This document shows positions 1 to 5,616 of a stretch of 5,871 nt of DNA, in pieces. Position numbers and translations under genes: made by a program. Under the pieces are notes generated by a model. It was not told the DNA's origin. It saw nothing but the letters and a program-made list of their open reading frames with translations, and did no database searches. Source of the stretch: Desulfobacteraceae bacterium UBA5623 (GTDB taxonomy: Bacteria > Desulfobacterota > DSM-4660 > Desulfatiglandales > Desulfatiglandaceae); the NCBI GenBank assembly GCA_002424495.1, contig DIKH01000319.1:1-5871 (forward strand), written 5' to 3'. Numbering within the stretch: the first letter of the stretch is position 1; each line of letters starts with the position of its first letter.

Positions 1-72
1 TACTGGGGTTTGATTGACGCTTACAAACAATCAGTGTCTGGCGCTGTTGACTTGATATTATTTCAATCTTAA
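1..72 (+). CDS. Possible 3' tail of a truncated gene (23 codons)
   Basis: Plus-strand frame 1 is open from the window edge to a TAA at 70-72 and reads YWGLIDAYKQ followed by SVSGAVDLILFQS. The other two plus frames stop within the first 20 bases. The residue mix looks protein-like, but 23 codons are too few to recognise a family or exclude chance. If real, this gene would converge with the response regulator and the 170 bases between them would hold both transcript ends. No function can be assigned. Confidence 0.2.
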   Translation, partial: YWGLIDAYKQSVSGAVDLILFQS

Positions 73-103
73 AGTCATTGGCCTGATGAAAAACATACAA
101 AGA

Positions 104-113
104 GGGGGGGGGG
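104..113. repeat. Homopolymer run of ten G
   Basis: Ten consecutive G residues are seen directly in an otherwise AT-leaning intergenic stretch. Tracts of this length are prone to slipped-strand length change and to sequencing error. It lies outside any gene and downstream of the response regulator, so length changes would not shift a reading frame seen here. Confidence 0.9.
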
Positions 114-132
114 CTGTAAATCGGAGGTACCA

Positions 133-166
133 CTAATTTGAAACTTATAAAAACCTAATTTGAACT
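133..166 (+). repeat. Short imperfect direct repeat pair
   Basis: CTAATTTGAAACT at 133-145 recurs as CTAATTTGAACT at 155-166, with one A missing in the second copy and starts 22 bases apart. That is about two helical turns, which would suit a tandem protein-binding site, but chance in AT-rich DNA is not excluded. The second copy overlaps the terminator hairpin. Confidence 0.45.
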
Positions 167-169
167 AGG
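148..169 (-). terminator. Weak intrinsic terminator for the two-component operon
   Basis: Read on the minus strand, CCTAGT pairs with ATTAGG (six pairs, one G-U) around a four-base TCAA loop and is followed directly by TTTTTA. It lies about 73 bases beyond the response regulator stop, where the leftward transcript would be expected to end. The stem is short with only two G-C pairs, so termination may be partial. The plus-strand side has no T tract, so the site is not bidirectional. Confidence 0.4.
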
Positions 170-241
170 AAATCCACCTAGAAGCGATGGAAAGCAAGGA
201 AGGGCATTCGCATATAATATAGGCTAAGATTCAATAATGAT

Positions 242-898
242 TCAGAAAAGTTCTGTTTCAAGCCAGAGTACCGCATATCGGACCAGCTCACCGCTTGTTT
301 TAGCGCCGAGTTTTTGTTTGATCCGTTCACGGTGGGCACTTATCGTTTTTACGCTCAGACTGAGTTGGCTGGCTATCTGGCCGGAAGAGAACCCTTTCCC
401 GATCATCTGAAAAATCTCCAGTTCCCGGTCTGTCAGGCCAATGGCCGGGGACTCCTGACGCGTTTCCGTCTCTTCACCGAACTTGTCTAAAAGTGTATCC
501 ATTACACGTTGGCTGATATATTTTTTCCCCGCAAAAATTCTTCGTATCGCTTTGATGATGGAGTCTTTTGTTTCATGCTTCATCAAATATCCCTTTGCAC
601 CGGCAAGCAGACATCGCTTGGCATGCAAAGACTCTTCATGCATGGACAACACCAAAACGGGGATTTCCTTATAATACTTGTTCAAATCCCTGATAAGCGT
701 CATACCATTGCTGCTCTTCAAAGAAAGGTCGACGATAACAAGGTCGGGGTTTGTCAATTCAACAAGATTTTTCGCCTCGGGCACGTCTTCCGCGCTGCCG
801 CAAACGGTCAGGTCCTGTTCCTGATTGATCAGTTCACTCATACCCATTCTGAAAATCGGGTGATCTTCTACGATCAATATCTTTTTTGCTTTTTTCAT
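242..898 (-). CDS. NarL/FixJ (LuxR-type) response regulator
   Basis: This 218-residue DNA-binding response regulator has the usual NarL-family length and order. An N-terminal receiver (about 5-122) shows the acidic pair E11-D12, phospho-acceptor D57 in VIVDLSL, S85 in VLVLSMHE and K107 in GYLMKHE. A C-terminal LuxR-type helix-turn-helix (about 152-212) carries LTDRELEIFQMIGKG and VKTISAHRERIKQKL. All conserved receiver residues are present, so it should be phosphorylated, act in the cytoplasm and bind DNA as a dimer. It lies 19 bases downstream of the kinase on the same strand, so it is almost certainly the partner in one operon. The ATG at 898 was chosen because the receiver begins there (MKKAKKILIVEDH) and an AAGGTG sits ten bases before it; the frame continues open upstream for 33 codons, but that extension overlaps the kinase end and has no receiver character. 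Target genes are not visible. Confidence 0.95.
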   Translation of the reverse strand: MKKAKKILIVEDHPIFRMGMSELINQEQDLTVCGSAEDVPEAKNLVELTNPDLVIVDLSLKSSNGMTLIRDLNKYYKEIPVLVLSMHEESLHAKRCLLAGAKGYLMKHETKDSIIKAIRRIFAGKKYISQRVMDTLLDKFGEETETRQESPAIGLTDRELEIFQMIGKGFSSGQIASQLSLSVKTISAHRERIKQKLGAKTSGELVRYAVLWLETELF

Positions 899-917
899 TT
901 TCACAGCACACCTTCGG

Positions 918-3512
918 TTATTGATCTGACCGGCCTTCCATCTCCAGAAGAACAATGGTCTCACCATGAACACTCCGACGTATATCCAGCGAACCATTTA
1001 GCTGCTGCGCCCGGTATTCCATTATTTTCAAGCCAAGGCCTTTATGATCGACCTCACTTACAATTCCTTTGCCATCATCTTTGACCATTAAAGTGATTTT
1101 GTTTTTGTGGGTTGAAAAATGGATCGTAATATTTTTCGCATCGGCATGTTTGACGGCATTGTGAACCGCCTCGTGGGCAATGTAATAGGCATGGGTGGCC
1201 GCCGTGTTTCCTGTAAACGGACTTGACCCATCGCAATCCAGATGACACGTCACACCAAACATGTCTTCCACATAGCCAACAAGCTCTGAAAGAGAAGCAT
1301 CAAATCCTTGATTGACAATATCCACAGGACAGAGTCCGCGGGACAGAAGCCTTGTCTTGCGGATGGAATCCTGAACGAGCAGCTCTATTTTTTCTATACT
1401 GTCAACCTGATCGGAAAACGTTTTTTTAAGTTTCTGGTGTAAGATTCCAATGAGCAACTCTATCCCGATCAACTGCGGACAAAGGTCATCGTGCAAGGCA
1501 AACGCAATTTCACGGCGTTGTCGCTCGGTCATATCCAGAAATTGACGTTCAAGCTTCTTGGCTTCCGTGTAATCGACTAACGCGGCAAGAATACAGGTCT
1601 CCCCCCAGATCTGTATCACCTCTGCCGAGATCATACCGTCCCGGATGTCGCCGGATATTCTGCAGAATTCTACTTCCTTGTTGCGCAGGCTTTTCTTTTC
1701 GTTGATCAGTTTGAAAAACTTTTTTCCTTCCGCTTCGTTTTTAAAAAAATCCAGGCTCAAGAGCTCTTTTCCCAGCACCGTGGCTGCGTCATATCCAGTG
1801 AAAGACAAAAAACTGTCATTCACATTGATGAGTCGTCCGTTTTCAATATCAGCCACAAACATGCCGCAGGGACTGGATTGAAAGGCTTTCGAAAACATCT
1901 CCTCGGACAGCAGCAATGCATTCTGAACCTGAATCCGTTTGGTTACATCTCTTACCACGCCCCGGATACCTGTCTGATGACTGACATTATTAGAAACAGT
2001 GGACAAAGAGGTTTCAACAAAGCACGGTTGATTATCTCTGCGTATCAACTCCCATTGATATATGCTTACATTGTTCTCTTTGAGACCATTGCCGTCAAAG
2101 ATGTCAGACATGTTTTTTTTGTCTTTATCGCTGGCTATCTGTACTATGTTCTTTTCCAGTAAATTATCTCTGGAATAGCCGGTAATTGTCGCAAAAGAGT
2201 GGTTCGTGAAATTTAAATTGCCTTTTAAATCTGCTTCAAAATATCCTTCGTGAATACACTTGAGAATAGTTCTGTTGCGCCATTCACTTTCCATTAAAGC
2301 CTCTGCCGTGAGACGGTGTTCCGATATCTCTTTTTTCAATGTATTGCTGTAGGTTTCCAGCTTTTCCATGAACCCGTTGAAGTAGGCCACAAGCTTTCCA
2401 ATTTCATCAACTGAAGTCACCGGCAATCGGGTGGTCAGATTTTCTGGGACTCCCATGCCCAGAAAAACCATCAATTGGTTAAGGGGCTTACTGATCAAGC
2501 TGCTCAGCCAGAACGATGTCAAAAGCGCAAATCCCAGCATGAACAGAATCCCGATCATACTGATCTTCTTAACCGTTCCGAGAACGGAATAAAATTCGTC
2601 AAAATACCCGGATGATGCGACTATCCAGTCATATTCAGGAATATAATTAAAGATTACCATCTTTTGTCGATAAGGATCATCTTCGGAATTCTTCCATAAA
2701 TACACCAGTTTTCCAGTTTTTAATGTTACCATTTTTTCTTTTAAACTATCTCTGTGCAAGGCGCTGGAACCTTCCAGCTGGTTGACTTCCAAGTCTGGGT
2801 GCACAATGATATTGCCCTTGCCGTCAAGGATAAACGAGTATCCGGTTTTCCCAAATTTGAAAGCTAAGACGCTGTGCCGAAAATCATCGACATTGATCAG
2901 GTCTTTAAGTTCCTCCGTATATGTGGAAACGGACAGGATCCAGTCCCACGGTTCAAAATAACTCATATAGAGGGCTTTGGGCCGATAAGCGGTTTCGCCT
3001 GGATTTTTCCAGTCATATTCCATGTACCCCTGCTTCATCTTGATCATCTGCTTGACAAAGGGTTGATCGGCCCAGATTTTTTTTCCAGCAACATCCGGAT
3101 TTGGATGCTGCACGGGAATCCCATGGCTGTTAACACAATAGATATAACCGGTTTTACCGATGGTCTGTGAAAAGAGGACTCGTCTCACCTCATCTTTGGC
3201 CTGGATTTCGCTTATTTCTCCGGACATATATCGGTTATAGATGGCCTGTATATTCTCCTTGTTCTTTTCACAGACAGCCCGCAGATAATTCTTTATTGAA
3301 ACATTTGCAGCTGTTTTGACCATGTTGAGAACAGCACTTGTGCTGTTATTCAACTCATCTTGAATGTTTTGGGTTAAGGCATTTTTAACCTGGAAATAGA
3401 TAATCAACCCACCAAGGATAGAGGTGAGAACAAACATGGAGGTATAGCCGGTGATGATTTTAACCCGTATTCCCAGGCTTTTGAAAAATCGTATCAAATT
3501 CAATTCCTTCAT
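918..3512 (-). CDS. Membrane sensor histidine kinase, tandem Cache-HAMP-PAS-PAS, NarX/DegS type
   Basis: This 864-residue inner-membrane kinase should autophosphorylate on histidine and pass phosphate to the response regulator encoded next. Order seen: membrane segment at about 18-40; extracytoplasmic sensor at about 41-316; second membrane segment at about 317-340; HAMP at about 340-387; two PAS domains (about 411-528 and 538-655); HisKA_3-type dimerisation helix with H674 in FALHDDLCPQL; HATPase_c with N-box HEAVHNAVKHA (N785), DDGKGI (812-817) and GLGLKI (825-830). All catalytic boxes look intact. The sensor region contains two similar Cache modules: GKTGYIY (119-125) and PWDWILSVS match GKTGYSF (221-227) and EYDWIVASS about 102 residues later. 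Such domains commonly bind small ligands such as organic or amino acids; the ligand here is unknown. The ATG at 3512 follows a modest AGGG eleven bases upstream. The gene is clearly more AT-rich than its right-hand neighbour. Kinase class and layout are firm; the signal is not. Confidence 0.95.
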   Translation of the reverse strand: MKELNLIRFFKSLGIRVKIITGYTSMFVLTSILGGLIIYFQVKNALTQNIQDELNNSTSAVLNMVKTAANVSIKNYLRAVCEKNKENIQAIYNRYMSGEISEIQAKDEVRRVLFSQTIGKTGYIYCVNSHGIPVQHPNPDVAGKKIWADQPFVKQMIKMKQGYMEYDWKNPGETAYRPKALYMSYFEPWDWILSVSTYTEELKDLINVDDFRHSVLAFKFGKTGYSFILDGKGNIIVHPDLEVNQLEGSSALHRDSLKEKMVTLKTGKLVYLWKNSEDDPYRQKMVIFNYIPEYDWIVASSGYFDEFYSVLGTVKKISMIGILFMLGFALLTSFWLSSLISKPLNQLMVFLGMGVPENLTTRLPVTSVDEIGKLVAYFNGFMEKLETYSNTLKKEISEHRLTAEALMESEWRNRTILKCIHEGYFEADLKGNLNFTNHSFATITGYSRDNLLEKNIVQIASDKDKKNMSDIFDGNGLKENNVSIYQWELIRRDNQPCFVETSLSTVSNNVSHQTGIRGVVRDVTKRIQVQNALLLSEEMFSKAFQSSPCGMFVADIENGRLINVNDSFLSFTGYDAATVLGKELLSLDFFKNEAEGKKFFKLINEKKSLRNKEVEFCRISGDIRDGMISAEVIQIWGETCILAALVDYTEAKKLERQFLDMTERQRREIAFALHDDLCPQLIGIELLIGILHQKLKKTFSDQVDSIEKIELLVQDSIRKTRLLSRGLCPVDIVNQGFDASLSELVGYVEDMFGVTCHLDCDGSSPFTGNTAATHAYYIAHEAVHNAVKHADAKNITIHFSTHKNKITLMVKDDGKGIVSEVDHKGLGLKIMEYRAQQLNGSLDIRRSVHGETIVLLEMEGRSDQ

Positions 3513-3668
3513 TGCTGAATCTACCCTATTTTTTTCTTCCTGTAGCCATACGGGTCATCTGTTTAAAGCATTCTTAGTCTTATAACGTGCCATTATTTTT
3601 GCATAATAAACCCAATTTATCCGATTATATACAAATTTCTATGCGCAGGAATCTGCCCCAAAGGCCGG
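3513..3668. other. AT-rich spacer between the sigma-54 activator and the kinase gene
   Basis: The 156-base gap lies after the activator stop and before the kinase start, both on the minus strand. It is AT-rich, matching the kinase side. Only weak inverted repeats occur: ATTAT/ATAAT around 3592-3607, ATAAA/TTTAT around 3606-3620 and a four-base GCAG/CTGC stem around 3646-3657. None has the stem plus T-run of a terminator for the activator gene. A TGGCACG on the minus strand at about 3587-3593 resembles a sigma-54 -24 element but lacks the -12 GC at the required spacing. Confidence 0.6.
3624..3629 (-). promoter_or_regulatory. Candidate -10 box for the kinase-regulator operon
   Basis: The minus strand reads a perfect TATAAT here, about 110 bases before the kinase ATG, in AT-rich DNA. 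No good -35 hexamer lies 16-18 bases upstream (best is about two of six matches), so it would need an activator or another -10 feature. The gap and the composition change at this point favour a separate kinase promoter over read-through from the activator gene, but this box is only a candidate. Confidence 0.3.
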
Positions 3669-5348
3669 CTACTCACCCGGATCATCGGTTTTATGGTCGA
3701 AGTCGATGCCCAGGCGCGCCAACTTTTTGTACAGTGCGGTACGATGAATGCCGAGCAGGCGTGAAGCGAGGGCACGATTTCCCTCTGCGGCCTGGAGTGC
3801 CGACAGGATGGCATTGCGTTCGGCCTGATGGAGTTGCTCTTCCAACGTCCCTGAGATTGCGGTTCGGCTCCGCCCCTTGTTGAGTGTCGCAGGCAGATGA
3901 TGCGGTGCAATTGTCTGCCCTTGCGTTTTCCAGGTCATCTGTCGCATAAGGTTGCGCAATTCCCGCACATTCCCGGGCCAGTCATGATGCGTCAGGATCT
4001 GCAAGGCGTCATCGGAGATTTTCAGCATCGGCAACTGTTCGCGCACGGAGATCTCCGCCAGGAAGTGCCGCGCCAACAGCGGAATGTCTTCCGGTCGCGA
4101 CCTGAGCGGAGGAATCTCAATCGGGAACTCATTGATCCGATAATACAGATCACTGCGGAACTTACCCGATTTGGCAAGAGTGAAGAGATCGCAGTTTGTC
4201 GCAGTTATCAGACGAAATTCGACAGGCAGCGGGGTCGTGCCGCCAAGGCGGTCTATCTTGCGCTCCTCGAGGACGCGCAGCAGTTTGGCCTGACTTTCAA
4301 GGGGCAGTTCGCCCACCTCGTCGAGAAACAGGGTCCCGCCGCTGGCAAGTTCAAATTTCCCTGGTTTCCCTTTCTTTCTGGCGCCACTGAAGGCCCCCTC
4401 TTCATAACCGAACAACTCTGATTCAATCAGATCACGGGGAATGGCGCCGCAGTTGATTGCAACGAAAGGCCCTTTATTTTTATGCGAGGCCGCATGGATG
4501 GCCTGGGCGAAGAGTTCCTTTCCCGTTCCGCTTTCTCCCATGATGAAAACCGTTGCCGAAGAGCTGGCGATACGGCGGGCCTGGGCGATAAGGCTCAAAA
4601 TTACCGGGTTATTGGAGAGGATATCGTCAAACGTGTACAGTTGGCCCCGCAGCTCGCCCAGCAATGTTTCATAGCGTTCGACCTGCAACTCGACGGTACG
4701 TACCCGGCTCGCCAGTTTTTCCAATTGCTCGGTGTTCTGGAACAGGATCTTGCCGACGGCGCCGATGACTTTAAGGTCTTTTTTGATCGGGAGATTGACG
4801 GTGATCTTCGTCTTGCCCTGCAGGTCCACGATCTGGGCATTATCGGCAATACCGGTACGCGCCACCTCCGCCAGACGACTGGCCGGGGCAAAGGACGACA
4901 GCGCGATTCCCGCCCCCTCCCCCACCTTCAGATTCAACCAGCGTTCATTTTCAGCGCTGAGGAAGGTCACATGGCCTTCGGTGTCGACAACCGTCAGACC
5001 CTCGTACGGATTATTGAGGACCATGCGCACCATCTCTTCATTGGTGGCTGATTCACCGTAAGGCCCCAGCAGCTGATCCGCCATCCGCAGCCGCCGAAAA
5101 ACCAGGATCTCGGCATTCTGTCGCCCTGCTGCCTGGACAAACCAGTCACGATCCCAGAAAATCCACTGCCCCGGGTACAATCGTGACAATTCCGCCGGCA
5201 GCTGGAAGCCTGCTTCGAGCTGCAGGTTTTCCGGCCAGCCAAAGTCACGACTCAAGGCGGTGACTCGCCCTTCCCGGTCGGAGAAAACGATCCCGCAAAG
5301 GCAATACTGAGCTTTCCGGATCAGGGCGGTTGCGGCAGGTGTTTCCAT
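3669..5348 (-). CDS. Sigma-54-dependent activator (PAS, AAA+, Fis HTH), no receiver domain
   Basis: This 559-residue enhancer-binding protein should use ATP hydrolysis to open promoters held by sigma-54 RNA polymerase. The first 100 or so residues are unassigned, with a C16-x-C18 pair and several tryptophans. A PAS-like domain follows (about 103-204), then a likely coiled coil (206-237) and an AAA+ domain: Walker A GESGTGKE (271-278), L1 loop GAFSGA (318-323, usually GAFTGA), Walker B GGTLFLDEVGEL (337-348), sensor I around LITATN (380-385), arginine-finger region FRSDLYYRI (397-405) and WPGNVRELRN (457-466). A Fis-type helix-turn-helix closes the protein (about 510-548, with GNRALASRLLGIHRTALYKKL). 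There is no receiver domain, so control is likely by a ligand or redox signal at the N-terminus rather than by phosphorylation, as in RocR-like activators. ATG at 5348 was chosen over an in-frame TTG at 5381 because a strong GGGAGAGG precedes it. It is divergent from the M24 gene, its most likely target. Confidence 0.93.
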   Translation of the reverse strand: METPAATALIRKAQYCLCGIVFSDREGRVTALSRDFGWPENLQLEAGFQLPAELSRLYPGQWIFWDRDWFVQAAGRQNAEILVFRRLRMADQLLGPYGESATNEEMVRMVLNNPYEGLTVVDTEGHVTFLSAENERWLNLKVGEGAGIALSSFAPASRLAEVARTGIADNAQIVDLQGKTKITVNLPIKKDLKVIGAVGKILFQNTEQLEKLASRVRTVELQVERYETLLGELRGQLYTFDDILSNNPVILSLIAQARRIASSSATVFIMGESGTGKELFAQAIHAASHKNKGPFVAINCGAIPRDLIESELFGYEEGAFSGARKKGKPGKFELASGGTLFLDEVGELPLESQAKLLRVLEERKIDRLGGTTPLPVEFRLITATNCDLFTLAKSGKFRSDLYYRINEFPIEIPPLRSRPEDIPLLARHFLAEISVREQLPMLKISDDALQILTHHDWPGNVRELRNLMRQMTWKTQGQTIAPHHLPATLNKGRSRTAISGTLEEQLHQAERNAILSALQAAEGNRALASRLLGIHRTALYKKLARLGIDFDHKTDDPGE

Positions 5349-5357
5349 CGAATGTTT

Positions 5358-5365
5358 CCTCTCCC
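5358..5365 (-). promoter_or_regulatory. Ribosome binding site deciding the activator start
   Basis: The minus strand reads GGGAGAGG ending nine bases before the ATG at 5348. This favours that ATG over the longer frame beginning with TTG at 5381, which has no comparable site in front of it and would add eleven polar, arginine-rich residues of no domain value. Confidence 0.65.
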
Positions 5366-5423
5366 GTTGGGGGCGGCCCAAAGCATGATCATTTACGGAT
5401 GACTCGGGCCCACTGTATACGCT

Positions 5424-5439
5424 CGGCTACAGATTTGCA
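5424..5439 (+). promoter_or_regulatory. Candidate sigma-54 promoter reading toward the M24 gene
   Basis: CGGCTA at 5424-5429 and TTGCA at 5435-5439 give the obligatory GG-N10-GC spacing; the -12 half matches TTGCA fully, the -24 half keeps GGC but departs from TGGCAC elsewhere. Transcription would begin near 5450, leaving a leader of about 165 bases. The adjacent sigma-54 activator gene makes it worth noting, but one such match in 268 bases can arise by chance. Confidence 0.3.
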
Positions 5440-5501
5440 ATGTGCCAGATCTTCCCTCTTGGATAGAGTATCCGATAGCGGCAATTTTCGATGCCCCCGC
5501 C

Positions 5502-5513
5502 ATTGCCGGCAAT
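5502..5513. repeat. 12-base perfect palindrome, candidate operator
   Basis: ATTGCCGGCAAT equals its own reverse complement. Its right half CGGCAAT (5507-5513) also occurs at 5479-5485, 28 bases upstream, and both copies are followed closely by CGATG. A dimeric helix-turn-helix protein could bind here. It lies about 13 bases upstream of the sigma-70-like -35 box, a suitable activator or repressor position, but downstream of the sigma-54-like start. Binding by the neighbouring activator is inference. Confidence 0.4.
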
Positions 5514-5525
5514 CGATGTCGCGCC

Positions 5526-5555
5526 TTGACAGAAGCGGCCGCGCTACAGTATGAA
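5526..5555 (+). promoter_or_regulatory. Candidate sigma-70 promoter for the M24 gene
   Basis: A perfect TTGACA at 5526-5531 is followed after 18 bases by TATGAA at 5550-5555 (four of six matches to TATAAT). Transcription would begin near 5562, about 55 bases before the preferred ATG at 5617. If used, it rules out the in-frame ATG at 5551 as the start. Confidence 0.42.
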
Positions 5556-5604
5556 CTGGGGAATTCGCCTCCTATCCCGAGAGGCGCAGATGGGCTACAG
5601 AGAA

Positions 5605-5610
5605 AAGGAG
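5605..5610 (+). promoter_or_regulatory. Ribosome binding site of the M24 gene
   Basis: AAGGAG ends six bases before the ATG at 5617 and is the best such site in the region. An in-frame ATG at 5590 has a weaker GAGAGG five bases before it and would add nine residues (MGYREKELW), so it stays a fallback. Confidence 0.65.
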
Positions 5611-5616
5611 CTGTGG

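Larger units (their letters stand above)
73..241. other. Non-coding spacer left of the response regulator
   Basis: No open frame of useful length lies here. The stretch holds a run of ten G, two copies of a 12-13 base direct repeat, and overlapping inverted repeats that include a weak terminator for the leftward transcript. A GGAGG at 123-127 looks like a ribosome binding site, but the frame behind it (TTG at 138) stops after six codons. Confidence 0.6.
5349..5616. promoter_or_regulatory. Divergent control region between the activator and M24 genes
   Basis: This 268-base stretch separates two genes transcribed away from each other and must hold both promoters. It contains an ATGATCAT palindrome (5385-5392), a sigma-54-like promoter (5424-5439), a CGGCAAT repeat pair (5479-5485 and 5507-5513), a 12-base palindrome (5502-5513) and a sigma-70-like promoter (5526-5555), the two promoters reading toward the M24 gene. 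No convincing promoter for the activator was found on the minus strand: TATACA at about 5415-5420 has only TTGCAA at a 15-base spacing. Short open frames within the region look like chance. Confidence 0.6.

Noticed and set aside
47..75. Sigma-70-like promoter on the plus strand (TTGACT, 17 bases, TAAAGT)
   Set aside because: There is no gene or terminated small transcript downstream on the plus strand, and the -10 match is only four of six.
899..997. Extended start of the response regulator at 997
   Set aside because: The extra 33 residues overlap the kinase end and look nothing like a receiver domain; the ATG at 898 has a ribosome binding site and starts the receiver normally.
509..1084. 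Plus-strand open frame of 191 codons antisense to the kinase end and the regulator
   Set aside because: It overlaps two strongly supported genes on the other strand, lacks recognisable motifs and has shadow-frame residue composition.
3577..3593. TGGCACG on the minus strand upstream of the kinase as a sigma-54 promoter
   Set aside because: The -24 half is perfect but the -12 half reads AAGAC, and GG-N10 is followed by GA instead of GC.
3601..3613. GG and GC pair on the minus strand upstream of the kinase as a sigma-54 promoter
   Set aside because: The spacing is nine instead of ten bases, which is normally not tolerated, and the -24 half is poor.
3643..3657. Terminator for the activator gene (GCAG/CTGC stem)
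   Set aside because: The stem has four pairs and no T run follows it.
3897..5061. Several plus-strand open frames inside the sigma-54 activator gene
   Set aside because: They are antisense shadows of a GC-rich gene whose minus-strand frame shows every expected AAA+ and Fis motif.
5415..5440. Minus-strand sigma-70 promoter for the activator gene (TTGCAA with TATACA)
   Set aside because: The spacing is only 15 bases and both hexamers are four of six matches.
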